Shown here piece after piece: positions 25,552 to 33,331 of a stretch of 64,000 bases of DNA; positions within the stretch are counted from its first letter, which is position 1, and every line of letters starts with the position of its first letter. This DNA comes from CBFFRJ01 sp963530515 (GTDB taxonomy: Bacteria > Pseudomonadota > Gammaproteobacteria > Enterobacterales > Enterobacteriaceae): positions 1-64,000 of the forward strand of contig CAUSEC010000018.1 in assembly GCA_963530515.1 (NCBI GenBank), written 5' to 3'. The notes beneath the pieces were generated by a model that saw only the letters and a list, made by a program, of their open reading frames with translations, was not told the DNA's origin and searched no databases. The position numbers and the translations under genes are program-made.

Positions 25552-26270
25552 AAACCGCTCGTCAGCAGGCGCTGTTACAGCTTCTCGCAGAACACGAAAC
25601 GTTGACGACGGAAGCCCTGGCCGGGCAGCTTGGGGTAAGCCTGGAGACCATTCGCCGGGATCTGAAATCGCTGCAAACCCAGGGGAAAATCATTCGTCGA
25701 CACGGCCGCGCCCGCCGCCTGCACAATGCGCAAAACGACATCGGCGAGCCGTTTTATAACCGCCTGAAAAGCCATTATGCCGACAAAGCCGACATTGCCC
25801 GCCATGCGCTCAACTGGATTGAAAGCGGCATGATCCTGGCGCTGGACGCCAGCTCGACCTGTTTTCATCTCGCAAAACAGTTGCCGGACATCCCGCTGAC
25901 GGTGTTTACCAACAGCGTGCCGGTCTGCCAGGAGATGGCGAGGCGCGAGAACATCAATCTTGTCTGTTCCGGTGGCGAGCTGGACCGCAAGTCCCGCTGC
26001 TACGTGAACGCCGCACTCCCCGTCATGCTCAAATCGATGGACATTGACCTGTTTATTTTTTCCTGCGAGGGGGTCGATGCGACAGGCGAGATGTGGGATT
26101 CGACCAACAGCAATGCCCGCTTTAAAGCCCAACTGCTTAAGCGGGCACATCAGTCACTGCTGCTCATCGATAAAAGTAAGTTTTACCGGGCGGGCGAAGC
26201 CAGAATCGGCAATCTATCCCTGGTCACCCAGATGGTGACGGACGCGAAGCCCGATACCGTTCAGCGCTGA
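25548..26270 (+). CDS. DeoR/GlpR-family transcriptional regulator
   Basis: 240 residues. The N-terminal DeoR helix-turn-helix contains LTTEALAGQLGVSLETIRRD and LQTQGKIIRRHGRARRL. The C-terminal sugar-phosphate sensor (from about 75) has LALDASSTCFHLAKQLPD, TVFTNSVPVCQEMA, SGGELDRKSRCYVN and LLLIDKSKFYRAG. Such proteins usually repress carbohydrate genes and respond to a phosphorylated sugar; the target is not evident, since its partner is a diguanylate cyclase and hyb lies beyond, converging with a 10-bp overlap with hybG. Specific role unknown. Confidence 0.85.
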   Translation: MKTARQQALLQLLAEHETLTTEALAGQLGVSLETIRRDLKSLQTQGKIIRRHGRARRLHNAQNDIGEPFYNRLKSHYADKADIARHALNWIESGMILALDASSTCFHLAKQLPDIPLTVFTNSVPVCQEMARRENINLVCSGGELDRKSRCYVNAALPVMLKSMDIDLFIFSCEGVDATGEMWDSTNSNARFKAQLLKRAHQSLLLIDKSKFYRAGEARIGNLSLVTQMVTDAKPDTVQR

Positions 26271-26515
26271 GGTTGCGTAAATTCCAGATCCAGCTCCGCC
26301 AGCGCAGCAAGTGTTGCGTAAGCTTCCTCTTCATCAATCACGCTCATGGCGAACCCCACGTGCACCAGCACCCACTGCCCCAGCAGTAACGCGGGCTCCC
26401 CTTCACAGACCAGCATAATATTGACCTCGCGCCGCACGCCGCAGACGTCAACCTGCGCCAGATGATGAATGCTTTCGCCCACGCCAACAATCTGGCCGGG
26501 CACGCCAATGCACAT
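26261..26515 (-). CDS. hybG: Hydrogenase-2 maturation chaperone HybG (HypC family)
   Basis: 84 residues, starting with the HypC signature MCIGVPGQIV whose Cys2 contacts HypD and the large-subunit precursor. HybG carries the Fe(CN)2CO moiety to hydrogenase large subunits HybC. Last gene of the hyb operon, two bp after hybF; its 3' end overlaps the convergent DeoR gene by 10 bp. Confidence 0.95.
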   Translation of the reverse strand: MCIGVPGQIVGVGESIHHLAQVDVCGVRREVNIMLVCEGEPALLLGQWVLVHVGFAMSVIDEEEAYATLAALAELDLEFTQPQR

Positions 26516-26517
26516 AG

Positions 26518-26862
26518 CTACTCCTGCTGAATTTCGATGCTTTTAATTTGCATCTCGTTATTGATTTCCCGCTGAACGGACGGGCTCTGGCAGTGCGGGC
26601 AAATACCCTCTTGCGTGAGTTCGACAGACTGATTGCAGTTCCAGCACCAGGCGCACGACGCACGCACGGTCAGATGAAGCTGGCAGCCCTCTGCCCGCGA
26701 GCCCTGGCAGGCAATGCCGAAACTGAACCGCAGGGCGCTTTCTTCCACACAGGCCTGTGCGCCCAGTTCGAGCCAGACGCCGGTGACGCGTTTCGCATCG
26801 TGCGCCCGCGCCTGCTGCTCCAGAATCTCGACCAGGTTCTGGCACAGCGAGAGTTCATGCAT
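26518..26862 (-). CDS. hybF: Hydrogenase nickel incorporation protein HybF (HypA family)
   Basis: 114 residues from the ATG at 26862, starting MHELSLCQNLVEIL; the His2 binds nickel in HypA proteins. Zinc site: CAWCWNC near residue 75 and CPHC near 92, two CxxC motifs. It delivers Ni to the HybC precursor together with HypB. Its start overlaps the end of hybE by 8 bp. Confidence 0.95.
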   Translation of the reverse strand: MHELSLCQNLVEILEQQARAHDAKRVTGVWLELGAQACVEESALRFSFGIACQGSRAEGCQLHLTVRASCAWCWNCNQSVELTQEGICPHCQSPSVQREINNEMQIKSIEIQQE

Positions 26863-27331
26863 GTTCGGCTCCCTGCAGCCGGGCAAACAGCGCGCGACGG
26901 CTGAGTTGTGGGTCGCGTACTGGCAGAGAGAGCACCATCCGCAGGCAGTCCTGGGCCAGATGCTTTCCCTGCTCAGGCGTTAACTCAGGGGCCAGCGGCG
27001 ACATCAGCGAGCAGGCGCAATACTGAGACAGTCCATCCAGCTCGCCCACGGTAAACGCCATTTCGCCATAGGGCATTTTCAGGCCGATCTTCTCGCCCAC
27101 GACACGTCGCGGCCACGCCTGCTCAGGGCCAGGAAAAAGAGTGAGGCTCAGTGTCCATGGCGTCAGCACGCAGCCGACCCATTGCCCCTCAAACAACGAA
27201 AACGGCGGAACAAGCACCGGCATCGACGGGTGGAGAAAAGGCAAACCCTGCATCTGCTCGCGCGCAATGTGCTCAAACGCCGCCTGAACCCTCGCGTGGG
27301 GGGAAGCGTCAAAACCCATGACCTCATGCAT
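26855..27331 (-). CDS. hybE: Hydrogenase-2 assembly chaperone HybE
   Basis: 158 residues, HybE/rubredoxin-like chaperone family. HybE binds the Tat signal of the small-subunit precursor HybO and proofreads assembly before export. Conserved segments: FLHPSMPVLVPPFSLFEGQW, IGLKMPYGEMAFTVGELDG, CSLMSPLAPEL. Start ATG overlaps the hybD stop by 8 bp. In-frame ATG four codons later (MGFDASP) is an alternative start. Confidence 0.93.
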   Translation of the reverse strand: MHEVMGFDASPHARVQAAFEHIAREQMQGLPFLHPSMPVLVPPFSLFEGQWVGCVLTPWTLSLTLFPGPEQAWPRRVVGEKIGLKMPYGEMAFTVGELDGLSQYCACSLMSPLAPELTPEQGKHLAQDCLRMVLSLPVRDPQLSRRALFARLQGAEHA

Positions 27332-27818
27332 GTGTCACCTCCCGCAGCGTCGCCGTTACGCCCGCAAACGCCAGTGCATGCAGTACCGCCTCCAGAGCAG
27401 GTTCGAGGCTTGCCTGTACCACGGGCGTTAAGCCAATGTGCGGTTCCAGCGACTGCGGAATAACGCCCACCAGCGTAATGCTGGCGGGGAATTCATCGGT
27501 AAAGCGCAGCGCCGATAACACATCCGACAGCCCGAGTTGATGAGGCGAGATTTTATTGTTGAACAAGGTGGGGACTTCCTCGTCGCGCAGAATCAACAGT
27601 GCGCCGGGTTCGCTTTTACGCGACACCACCGCATCCACAATGATGAGATGCGAGCGGTTAGCCATTGCCTCCATCAGCTCCATGCCTGCCGTGCCGCCGT
27701 CCAGAACGTCAACGCCCGCAGGCAGCGCATAACGCTGCTCGAGGGCTTCAATCACCCGCACGCCAATTCCTTCGTCGGTGAGTAAAATATTACCCACACC
27801 CAGCACCAGTATGCTCAT
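27324..27818 (-). CDS. hybD: Hydrogenase-2 maturation endopeptidase HybD
   Basis: 164 residues, the same length as E. coli HybD, from the ATG sharing one base with the hybC stop (TGATG). Nickel-dependent protease that trims the C-terminus of HybC after Ni insertion. Ligands recognisable: Glu in NILLTDEGIGVRVIE (residue about 16), Asp in LDGGTAGMEL (about 62) and His in ISPHQLGLSD (about 93). Confidence 0.95.
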   Translation of the reverse strand: MSILVLGVGNILLTDEGIGVRVIEALEQRYALPAGVDVLDGGTAGMELMEAMANRSHLIIVDAVVSRKSEPGALLILRDEEVPTLFNNKISPHQLGLSDVLSALRFTDEFPASITLVGVIPQSLEPHIGLTPVVQASLEPALEAVLHALAFAGVTATLREVTHA

Positions 27819-29521
27819 CACAACACCTTCACCGACACCACGTCGTTGCCGTCCGCATCGACCACATGCACCGCACAGGCCATGCAGGGGTCGAAAGAGT
27901 GGATGGTGCGCACCACTTCCAGCGGTTTTTGTGGATCGGCCACCGGTGTGCCCACCAGCGACTGCTCATACGGCCCCATTTCTTCATTCGCATTACGCGG
28001 CCCGGCGTTCCAGGTCGAGGGAACCACCGCCTGGTAGTTGCCAATTTTGCCGTCTTTAATCACCATCCAGTGTGAGAGCATGCCGCGCGGCGCTTCCAGA
28101 AAACCGACGCCTTTGAACTCACCGGTCGCCGGGATATCCGGCTTCACGAATGTCACGTGGTCGCCCTTGCCGATGTTGGCAATCAGCGCGCTGTACTGAT
28201 GCTGGAGAATATATTGTAACTCGCAGGCATGCACGGTGCGCCCGATGATGCGGCCCAGGGTCGAATGCAGTTGCTCCACGCCAATCGTTTTACCGGTGAG
28301 TTTTTGGTAAATAGCGATGATCTCGTTGAGCTTCGTCCAGGTCGACTCGCGCTTCGCGGCGAGCTTGTTGAGCAGGTTTGCCAGTGGCCCCACTTCCACG
28401 GTTTTGCCATAGAAGGTCGGCGATTTCACCCAACTGTATTTACCCTCGTCCTGCCAGCCGGTGTAGTCCGGCACCGTCGTTCCTTCCCACGGAGCCTGCG
28501 GTGCTTCATCTTTGTACCAGGCATGTTTAGCACTTTCCTGAATACCTTTGATCAGGTAGTCATCGCTGTGAGAGGTTATCTCCCGCCAGGTCGAAAGGTC
28601 GCCGTTCGCAATGTAGCCGCCAGGAAACAGAAATCTGCCATTCTGCTCATCAGTCGGAAATTCCGGCGCACTCAGGTAATTCACCGCCCCTCTGCCCCGA
28701 CTCAGCCACTCCGGGTAGAAAGCAGCGATCACCGCCGTGTCCACCTTGTAAACCTGCTCAACAAAGTCCTCCATGCGGTCAATAAAGGATTTGATGTACA
28801 TCAGGCGCTCAAGGTTGAGCACGCCCAGCCCGTCGAGGTTAATCGGGTTGGCTACACCGCCCACCGCCAGGTTTTGAATGTGCGGCGTTTTACCGCCGAG
28901 CAGCGCAACGACGCGGTTGGCATCACGCTGGCACTCCAGCGCCTGAAGATAATGCGCCACCGCAATCAGGTTGATTTCTGGCGGCAGCTTCATCGCCGGG
29001 TGCCCCCAGTAGCCATTGGCAAAAATCCCCAGTTGACCGCTTGCCACCAGCGCTTTGATTTTCTGCTGCACTTTGCTCAGTTCTTCGGCGCTGTTGAGCG
29101 ACCAGCTCGAAATGCCTTTAAGCAATGCCGAGGCTTTCTCCGGGTCAGCGTCAAGGGCAGAGGTAATGTCCACCCAGTCGAGCGCGGAGAGTTGATAAAA
29201 ATGCACGATGTGGTCGTGGGTGGTATGGGCCGCCAGAATAATATTGCGGATGTACTGCGCATTGAGCGGCACGTTGATGTTCAGCGCGCTTTCTGCGGCA
29301 CGCACGGAGGAAATCGCGTGGGTGGTGGTGCAAACGCCGCAAATACGCTGCACGATCATCCACGCATCACGCGGGTCACGCCCTTTCACAATCTCTTCCA
29401 TTCCGCGCCACATGGTGCCCGAGGCCCAGGCCCGGGAAACCACGCCGTTTTCAATTTCGCAATCTATGCGTAAATGACCCTCAATACGGGTCACCGGATC
29501 GATGGTGATACGTTGACTCAT
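27818..29521 (-). CDS. hybC: Hydrogenase-2 large subunit HybC
   Basis: 567 residues, [NiFe] catalytic subunit of the uptake hydrogenase facing the periplasm. N-terminal nickel ligands in RICGVC (about 59-64) and C-terminal ligands in DPCMACAVHV (about 547-556), followed by the 11-residue peptide that HybD removes after the His. No signal peptide; it is carried out by HybO through Tat. ATG overlaps the hybB stop (ATGA). Confidence 0.96.
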   Translation of the reverse strand: MSQRITIDPVTRIEGHLRIDCEIENGVVSRAWASGTMWRGMEEIVKGRDPRDAWMIVQRICGVCTTTHAISSVRAAESALNINVPLNAQYIRNIILAAHTTHDHIVHFYQLSALDWVDITSALDADPEKASALLKGISSWSLNSAEELSKVQQKIKALVASGQLGIFANGYWGHPAMKLPPEINLIAVAHYLQALECQRDANRVVALLGGKTPHIQNLAVGGVANPINLDGLGVLNLERLMYIKSFIDRMEDFVEQVYKVDTAVIAAFYPEWLSRGRGAVNYLSAPEFPTDEQNGRFLFPGGYIANGDLSTWREITSHSDDYLIKGIQESAKHAWYKDEAPQAPWEGTTVPDYTGWQDEGKYSWVKSPTFYGKTVEVGPLANLLNKLAAKRESTWTKLNEIIAIYQKLTGKTIGVEQLHSTLGRIIGRTVHACELQYILQHQYSALIANIGKGDHVTFVKPDIPATGEFKGVGFLEAPRGMLSHWMVIKDGKIGNYQAVVPSTWNAGPRNANEEMGPYEQSLVGTPVADPQKPLEVVRTIHSFDPCMACAVHVVDADGNDVVSVKVL

Positions 29522-30690
29522 GCTTTGCTTGCCTCATGGCTTTGTAGTTGTTTTAAAGGAGGAATAATGGGTAATACGCGGATGAGCAGGATGTACGCGC
29601 AAATCTCTATCGCCACAAAGCCGATAGAAATCAGCAGCTCTTCAGCCGTCGGGAAGTAGTGGTAACCGTCGCCCGGATTAAAGGCCAGTAAGGAGTAGGA
29701 CAGGCGCCACAGCGCACAGCCCAGCAGCATGCTGACCGCTCCGGTAAACAGAAAACGCGCATCGGTGCGCAGTTTCGCCACCCGGAACACCACCAGCGGG
29801 AAGACCAGTAACAGCACTTCAGCCCAGAACGTCAGGCTGTAGCGGTCTCCGGCAAAGGCCAGCGGCAGTTTATCGCGCCAGATAAGCTCACCAAAACGCG
29901 CCACCAGGAACAGCGCCAGCAGCATGCTCAATGTGGTGGTGAGTTTGGTGAACAGCGGGCGCTCATCCGGGCCGTTGCCTTTTAGCCCCGCTTGTAACAG
30001 CGATCCTTCAAAAATGAGAATGGAAAAACCCATCATAAAGGCGGTGAGCAGCGAGAAGAGCGGTAGCATTTCGTAGCTTTGCCAGAGCGGGTGCACTTTG
30101 TGCCCTGCGGCAATCATCAGCGATCCCATTGACGACTGGTGCATCGTCGGCAGCAGCGCACCGAGCGCGATGATAAAAAACATCACCTTGTTGAGCCGCT
30201 TGAGTGACACCTTCCAGCCCAGGCGTTCGAGCAGCGCAGGGGCGAATTCCAGTGCCATCACGCCAATGTAAATCGTCATGCAGACGGCGGTTTCAAACAG
30301 CACCGAGTTGACGTTGAAATGACCCGGAATATAGAAATACGGCAGGTTCCAGTAGCGCCCCACGTCAACGGTTATCGACAATCCCCCCAGTGAATAGCCA
30401 AACAGGCTGGCGAGCAGCGCAGGCCGCACCAGCGGATGGTATTCCCCACGGTTAAAGGCGTACACCATCCATGCCAGCGCCCAGCCGCCGCAGGCAAAAC
30501 CGGTGCCGATTAAGAGATCGAATGCAATCCAGATCCCCCACGGATAGCCGCCATTCAGCGCCGATACCGATCCCAGCCCGAAGACCAGGCGTTTAACGAT
30601 CAAGAGCCCACACAGGACGATCAACGGCCCAAAGATATAGACCGATTTGCTGAGTAATTTCCCGCCGACTGGCTGCGGATCATGATGCAT
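29518..30690 (-). CDS. hybB: Hydrogenase-2 membrane anchor subunit HybB
   Basis: 390 residues from the ATG at 30690 (MHHDPQPVGGKLLSK), chosen because E. coli HybB begins there and AAGGGG lies 6 bases before; two in-frame ATGs sit just upstream. About ten transmembrane helices, NrfD/PsrC family. Links the HybOC-HybA electron chain to the quinone pool and can conserve energy by proton movement. Overlaps the hybA end by 11 bp. Confidence 0.94.
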   Translation of the reverse strand: MHHDPQPVGGKLLSKSVYIFGPLIVLCGLLIVKRLVFGLGSVSALNGGYPWGIWIAFDLLIGTGFACGGWALAWMVYAFNRGEYHPLVRPALLASLFGYSLGGLSITVDVGRYWNLPYFYIPGHFNVNSVLFETAVCMTIYIGVMALEFAPALLERLGWKVSLKRLNKVMFFIIALGALLPTMHQSSMGSLMIAAGHKVHPLWQSYEMLPLFSLLTAFMMGFSILIFEGSLLQAGLKGNGPDERPLFTKLTTTLSMLLALFLVARFGELIWRDKLPLAFAGDRYSLTFWAEVLLLVFPLVVFRVAKLRTDARFLFTGAVSMLLGCALWRLSYSLLAFNPGDGYHYFPTAEELLISIGFVAIEICAYILLIRVLPIIPPLKQLQSHEASKA

Positions 30691-31669
30691 CATCATCCCC
30701 TTTTTTATGGTCATCACTGCGGGTATGGCGATACACCAGCGCGCTTAATCCTGCGAGCACTGCCAGCGGCAACATCATCCCTTTATAAACCGTGTGCTGA
30801 ATGTTTTCCGAGCGAGCCCCGGTGGAGAGGGCATCCAATTCCGGCAGGCCGAGGCGGGTGTAGGGCACTCCCGCCAGCACCAGCACCTGGGTGCCGCCGC
30901 CTTCATGCTCACCGTAAAGGTGCGGGTAGTAGTGAGGAACGTCGCGGACGTTCAGGTCTCGCGCGTCAAAGGTCTGGCGCGGATAGCCGTATTCGCTGCC
31001 CGGCGTGAGCGCCAGCCGCTTTTTCGCCTCGCTCATCAGGGCTTCGCGGGTGCCGTAGATCACAGCCCCCGTCGGGCACACTTCCACGCAGCCGGGCAAC
31101 CCGCCTTTATCCAGCCGCTCGACGCCCTTCTGGTTACATAACTCGCATTTGTGCAGCGCACCGAAGGGATTGTTGTAATCGTATTTCGGCACGTTATAGG
31201 GGCAGGCCACCATGCAGTAACGACAGCCGGTGCAGACGTCCGGGTTGTAATGCACGATGCCGGTTTTAGCGTCTTTTCTCAGCGCCGAGACCGGGCAGAC
31301 GGAGACGCAGTTAGGATCAACGCAGTGCATACACTGCTTTTTGATGTAGGCGTAGCCGTCGGTGGGCAGGTCTTTGTGCTGCGCGTTACCGCTGCGCCAG
31401 ACCTGAATGACGTTATTGGTGTAAGGGGTGAGTTTGCTGTTATTCGACCAGGTTTGCTCGCCCTGCGGGTTGCGTGCCGGGAAGTTGATATCCTGGCAGC
31501 GGGTGACGCAGGCCTGGCAACCCACGCACAGCGTTGAGTCGTACAACATGCCCAGCGCACCGGGAATCGGCGGGCGGTTATGCACGGCGGCAACCACCGG
31601 CCCGGCGCCGCCTGCCAGTAGCGCCCCACCGGACGCCACCTTCAGAAAGTTACGTCTGTTCACCGTCAC
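30680..31669 (-). CDS. hybA: Hydrogenase-2 iron-sulfur subunit HybA
   Basis: 329 residues. Tat signal NRRNFLKVASGGALLAGG. Four ferredoxin-type cysteine clusters: CVGCQACVTRCQ, CMHCVDPNCVSVCPV, CTGCRYCMVACP and CELCNQKG...CVEVCPTG, for four [4Fe-4S] centres. A C-terminal hydrophobic helix (GMMLPLAVLAGLSALVY) anchors it in the membrane. Passes electrons from HybOC to HybB/quinone. Start overlaps the hybO stop by 4 bp. Confidence 0.95.
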   Translation of the reverse strand: MTVNRRNFLKVASGGALLAGGAGPVVAAVHNRPPIPGALGMLYDSTLCVGCQACVTRCQDINFPARNPQGEQTWSNNSKLTPYTNNVIQVWRSGNAQHKDLPTDGYAYIKKQCMHCVDPNCVSVCPVSALRKDAKTGIVHYNPDVCTGCRYCMVACPYNVPKYDYNNPFGALHKCELCNQKGVERLDKGGLPGCVEVCPTGAVIYGTREALMSEAKKRLALTPGSEYGYPRQTFDARDLNVRDVPHYYPHLYGEHEGGGTQVLVLAGVPYTRLGLPELDALSTGARSENIQHTVYKGMMLPLAVLAGLSALVYRHTRSDDHKKGDDDAS

Positions 31670-32784
31670 TCTCCCTGTGAGTCAGCGTTATTTTTCTTTT
31701 GCTGGCGCCCAAGCTCACGCACCGTCATCGCCCCGACACCCGCCATGAGACCAACAACACCGCCCAGCAACCCCACCGCAGAGGCTGAAATCGTGCCGCC
31801 CTCTTTGCCGTTCACCGGCGGTTTTTCAGCAGGGGGAGTGGGGTTTTCAACATGGGCCAGTTGATGAATGCCTTTGTGAAAGCCAACGCCCTCTTCATTG
31901 CAGCCGTAGCACGGGTGGCCAATGGCGACCGGCCAGACGCCGCCGACATCACAAAATTGCAGCGTCGAGCAGTTGCCCCAGGTTTCCGGGCCTTTGCAGC
32001 CCAGATGATAGAGGCACCACCCTTCACGGTGCCCGTCATCACCAAACTCTCTGGCAAAGCGCCCGGCATCAAAGTGAGGGCGGCGTTCGCAATGCTCGTG
32101 AATCAGGCGACCGTAGGCAAATAGCGGGCGGTTTTTCGCGTCAAGCTTCGGCGGTTTGCCGAAGGTAATAATGTGCGCCACGGTGGCGAGGAAGTTGTGC
32201 GGGTTCGGCGGGCAGCCCGGAATGTTTATCACGGTCTTGCCCGGAAGAACCTCTTGCAGGCCCACAGCCCCCGTCGGGTTGACACCTGCGGCCGCGACGC
32301 CCCCCCATGCAGAGCAAGAACCTATGGCGATAATCGCCGCCGCATGTTCCGCCGCCTTGCGAATGTGGTTGATGATAGGCTCGCCCGCCACCATGCAGTA
32401 AATGCCGTCATCCTTCATGGGCACCGAACCGTCAACCACCAGCACATACTGGCCTTTGTAAGCCTCCAGTGCATGGTGCTTGTTCTCTTCCACCTGGTGA
32501 CCAAAGGCCGCGCTGAGTACTTCGTGGTACTCCAGCGAGATGGTCTCCAGCAGCAGATTTTCGACGGTAGGATGGGTCGCGCGCAGCAGTGATTCCGTGC
32601 AGCCGGTACACTCCTGGGCACCAATCCAGATGACGGGAGGCCGTTGCTTCTGACCGATGGCCTGCGCTATTTCCGCAGCCGCATTGCCACTGAGTCCCAT
32701 CGTGGCCGCCAGTGCGGTACAAAGCTTCATAAAGTCGCGGCGGTTAATGCCGTGTGAGGTAAGAAGGGTATTCTCTCCGGACAT
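31666..32784 (-). CDS. hybO: Hydrogenase-2 small subunit HybO
   Basis: 372 residues, first gene of the operon. Tat signal INRRDFMKLCTALAATMG, the proximal [4Fe-4S] site at CTGCTESLLRATHP with further ligands in GSCSAW and GCPPNPHNF, medial/distal clusters near HEHCERRPHF, YHLGCKGPETWGNC and HPCYGCNEEG. A C-terminal helix (GLLGGVVGLMAGVGAM) anchors it in the membrane. The 195-bp gap to yghW upstream must hold the operon promoter; I see no decisive FNR site there. Confidence 0.95.
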   Translation of the reverse strand: MSGENTLLTSHGINRRDFMKLCTALAATMGLSGNAAAEIAQAIGQKQRPPVIWIGAQECTGCTESLLRATHPTVENLLLETISLEYHEVLSAAFGHQVEENKHHALEAYKGQYVLVVDGSVPMKDDGIYCMVAGEPIINHIRKAAEHAAAIIAIGSCSAWGGVAAAGVNPTGAVGLQEVLPGKTVINIPGCPPNPHNFLATVAHIITFGKPPKLDAKNRPLFAYGRLIHEHCERRPHFDAGRFAREFGDDGHREGWCLYHLGCKGPETWGNCSTLQFCDVGGVWPVAIGHPCYGCNEEGVGFHKGIHQLAHVENPTPPAEKPPVNGKEGGTISASAVGLLGGVVGLMAGVGAMTVRELGRQQKKNNADSQGE

Positions 32785-32979
32785 TTATAATTATCCCTGT
32801 TTTAAGAAGGGGTTAATTTTGCCCGGATTTATTTCACAAGAATGCAACCTGCACGGCATTTCCATGCTTTTAGTATGGAAATAGGAATACGTTTAGCAGG
32901 CTGAGAATGATCTATGGAGAGAGAGGCGCACCGAGGCCGATGCGAGGGGTGAAGGTGGAAAATAGCAGAACAGGTTCTG

Positions 32980-33267
32980 CTATTGATCCTGACGGTAGCC
33001 CGCCATAAAGAAACGCACCACGGTACTCGAGTTGCTCTCACGGAAAAAATCCATGACCATCTCTTTGTCCAGCCCGTAGCGGCGGGTCAGTACCCCGGCT
33101 TCCCACGCACTGAGCTGCCGATCGCCGGTGCGTTCAAACATGCGGTGAGAAAAGCCCAGCACAAACCCACGTTTATAATCCGCACAAAAATGCGAGACGC
33201 TTTTTGCGCTGTCCGCCTGGGTGGCTTTCAGCCCCGCCATTAACCCTTTACCAAAATGGTTTTCCAT
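32980..33267 (-). CDS. yghW: DUF2623 protein YghW
   Basis: 95 residues, same length and close sequence to E. coli YghW (NHFGKGLMAGLKAT, CADYKRGFVLGFSHRM, LSAWEAGVLTRRYGLDKEMV). Small, soluble and basic; no known function. Conserved next to hyb. A perfect 12-bp inverted repeat of the ModE-operator type lies 13 bp upstream of the start, hinting at molybdate control. Confidence 0.9.
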   Translation of the reverse strand: MENHFGKGLMAGLKATQADSAKSVSHFCADYKRGFVLGFSHRMFERTGDRQLSAWEAGVLTRRYGLDKEMVMDFFRESNSSTVVRFFMAGYRQDQ

Positions 33268-33280
33268 TCTTCCGCCCTCA

Positions 33281-33308
33281 ATCGCTATATAAAAAATTAT
33301 ATAGCGAT
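33281..33308. promoter_or_regulatory. ModE-type palindrome upstream of yghW
   Basis: Perfect arms ATCGCTATATAA (33281-33292) and TTATATAGCGAT (33297-33308) around AAAA. In operator terms this is CGCTATAT-N8-ATATAGCG. The known ModE operator at modA has CGTTATAT and ATAACG halves with the same spacing (from memory). Its position just before yghW fits repression; it also lies between the chemoreceptor stop and yghW and could act as a hairpin in RNA. Confidence 0.6.
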
Positions 33309-33331
33309 ATTTTGAGCGGTGATAGTCTTAT

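Noticed and set aside
28229..29473. Open frame of 414 codons opposite hybC
   Set aside because: Shadow of the hydrogenase large subunit; no similarity or start signal.
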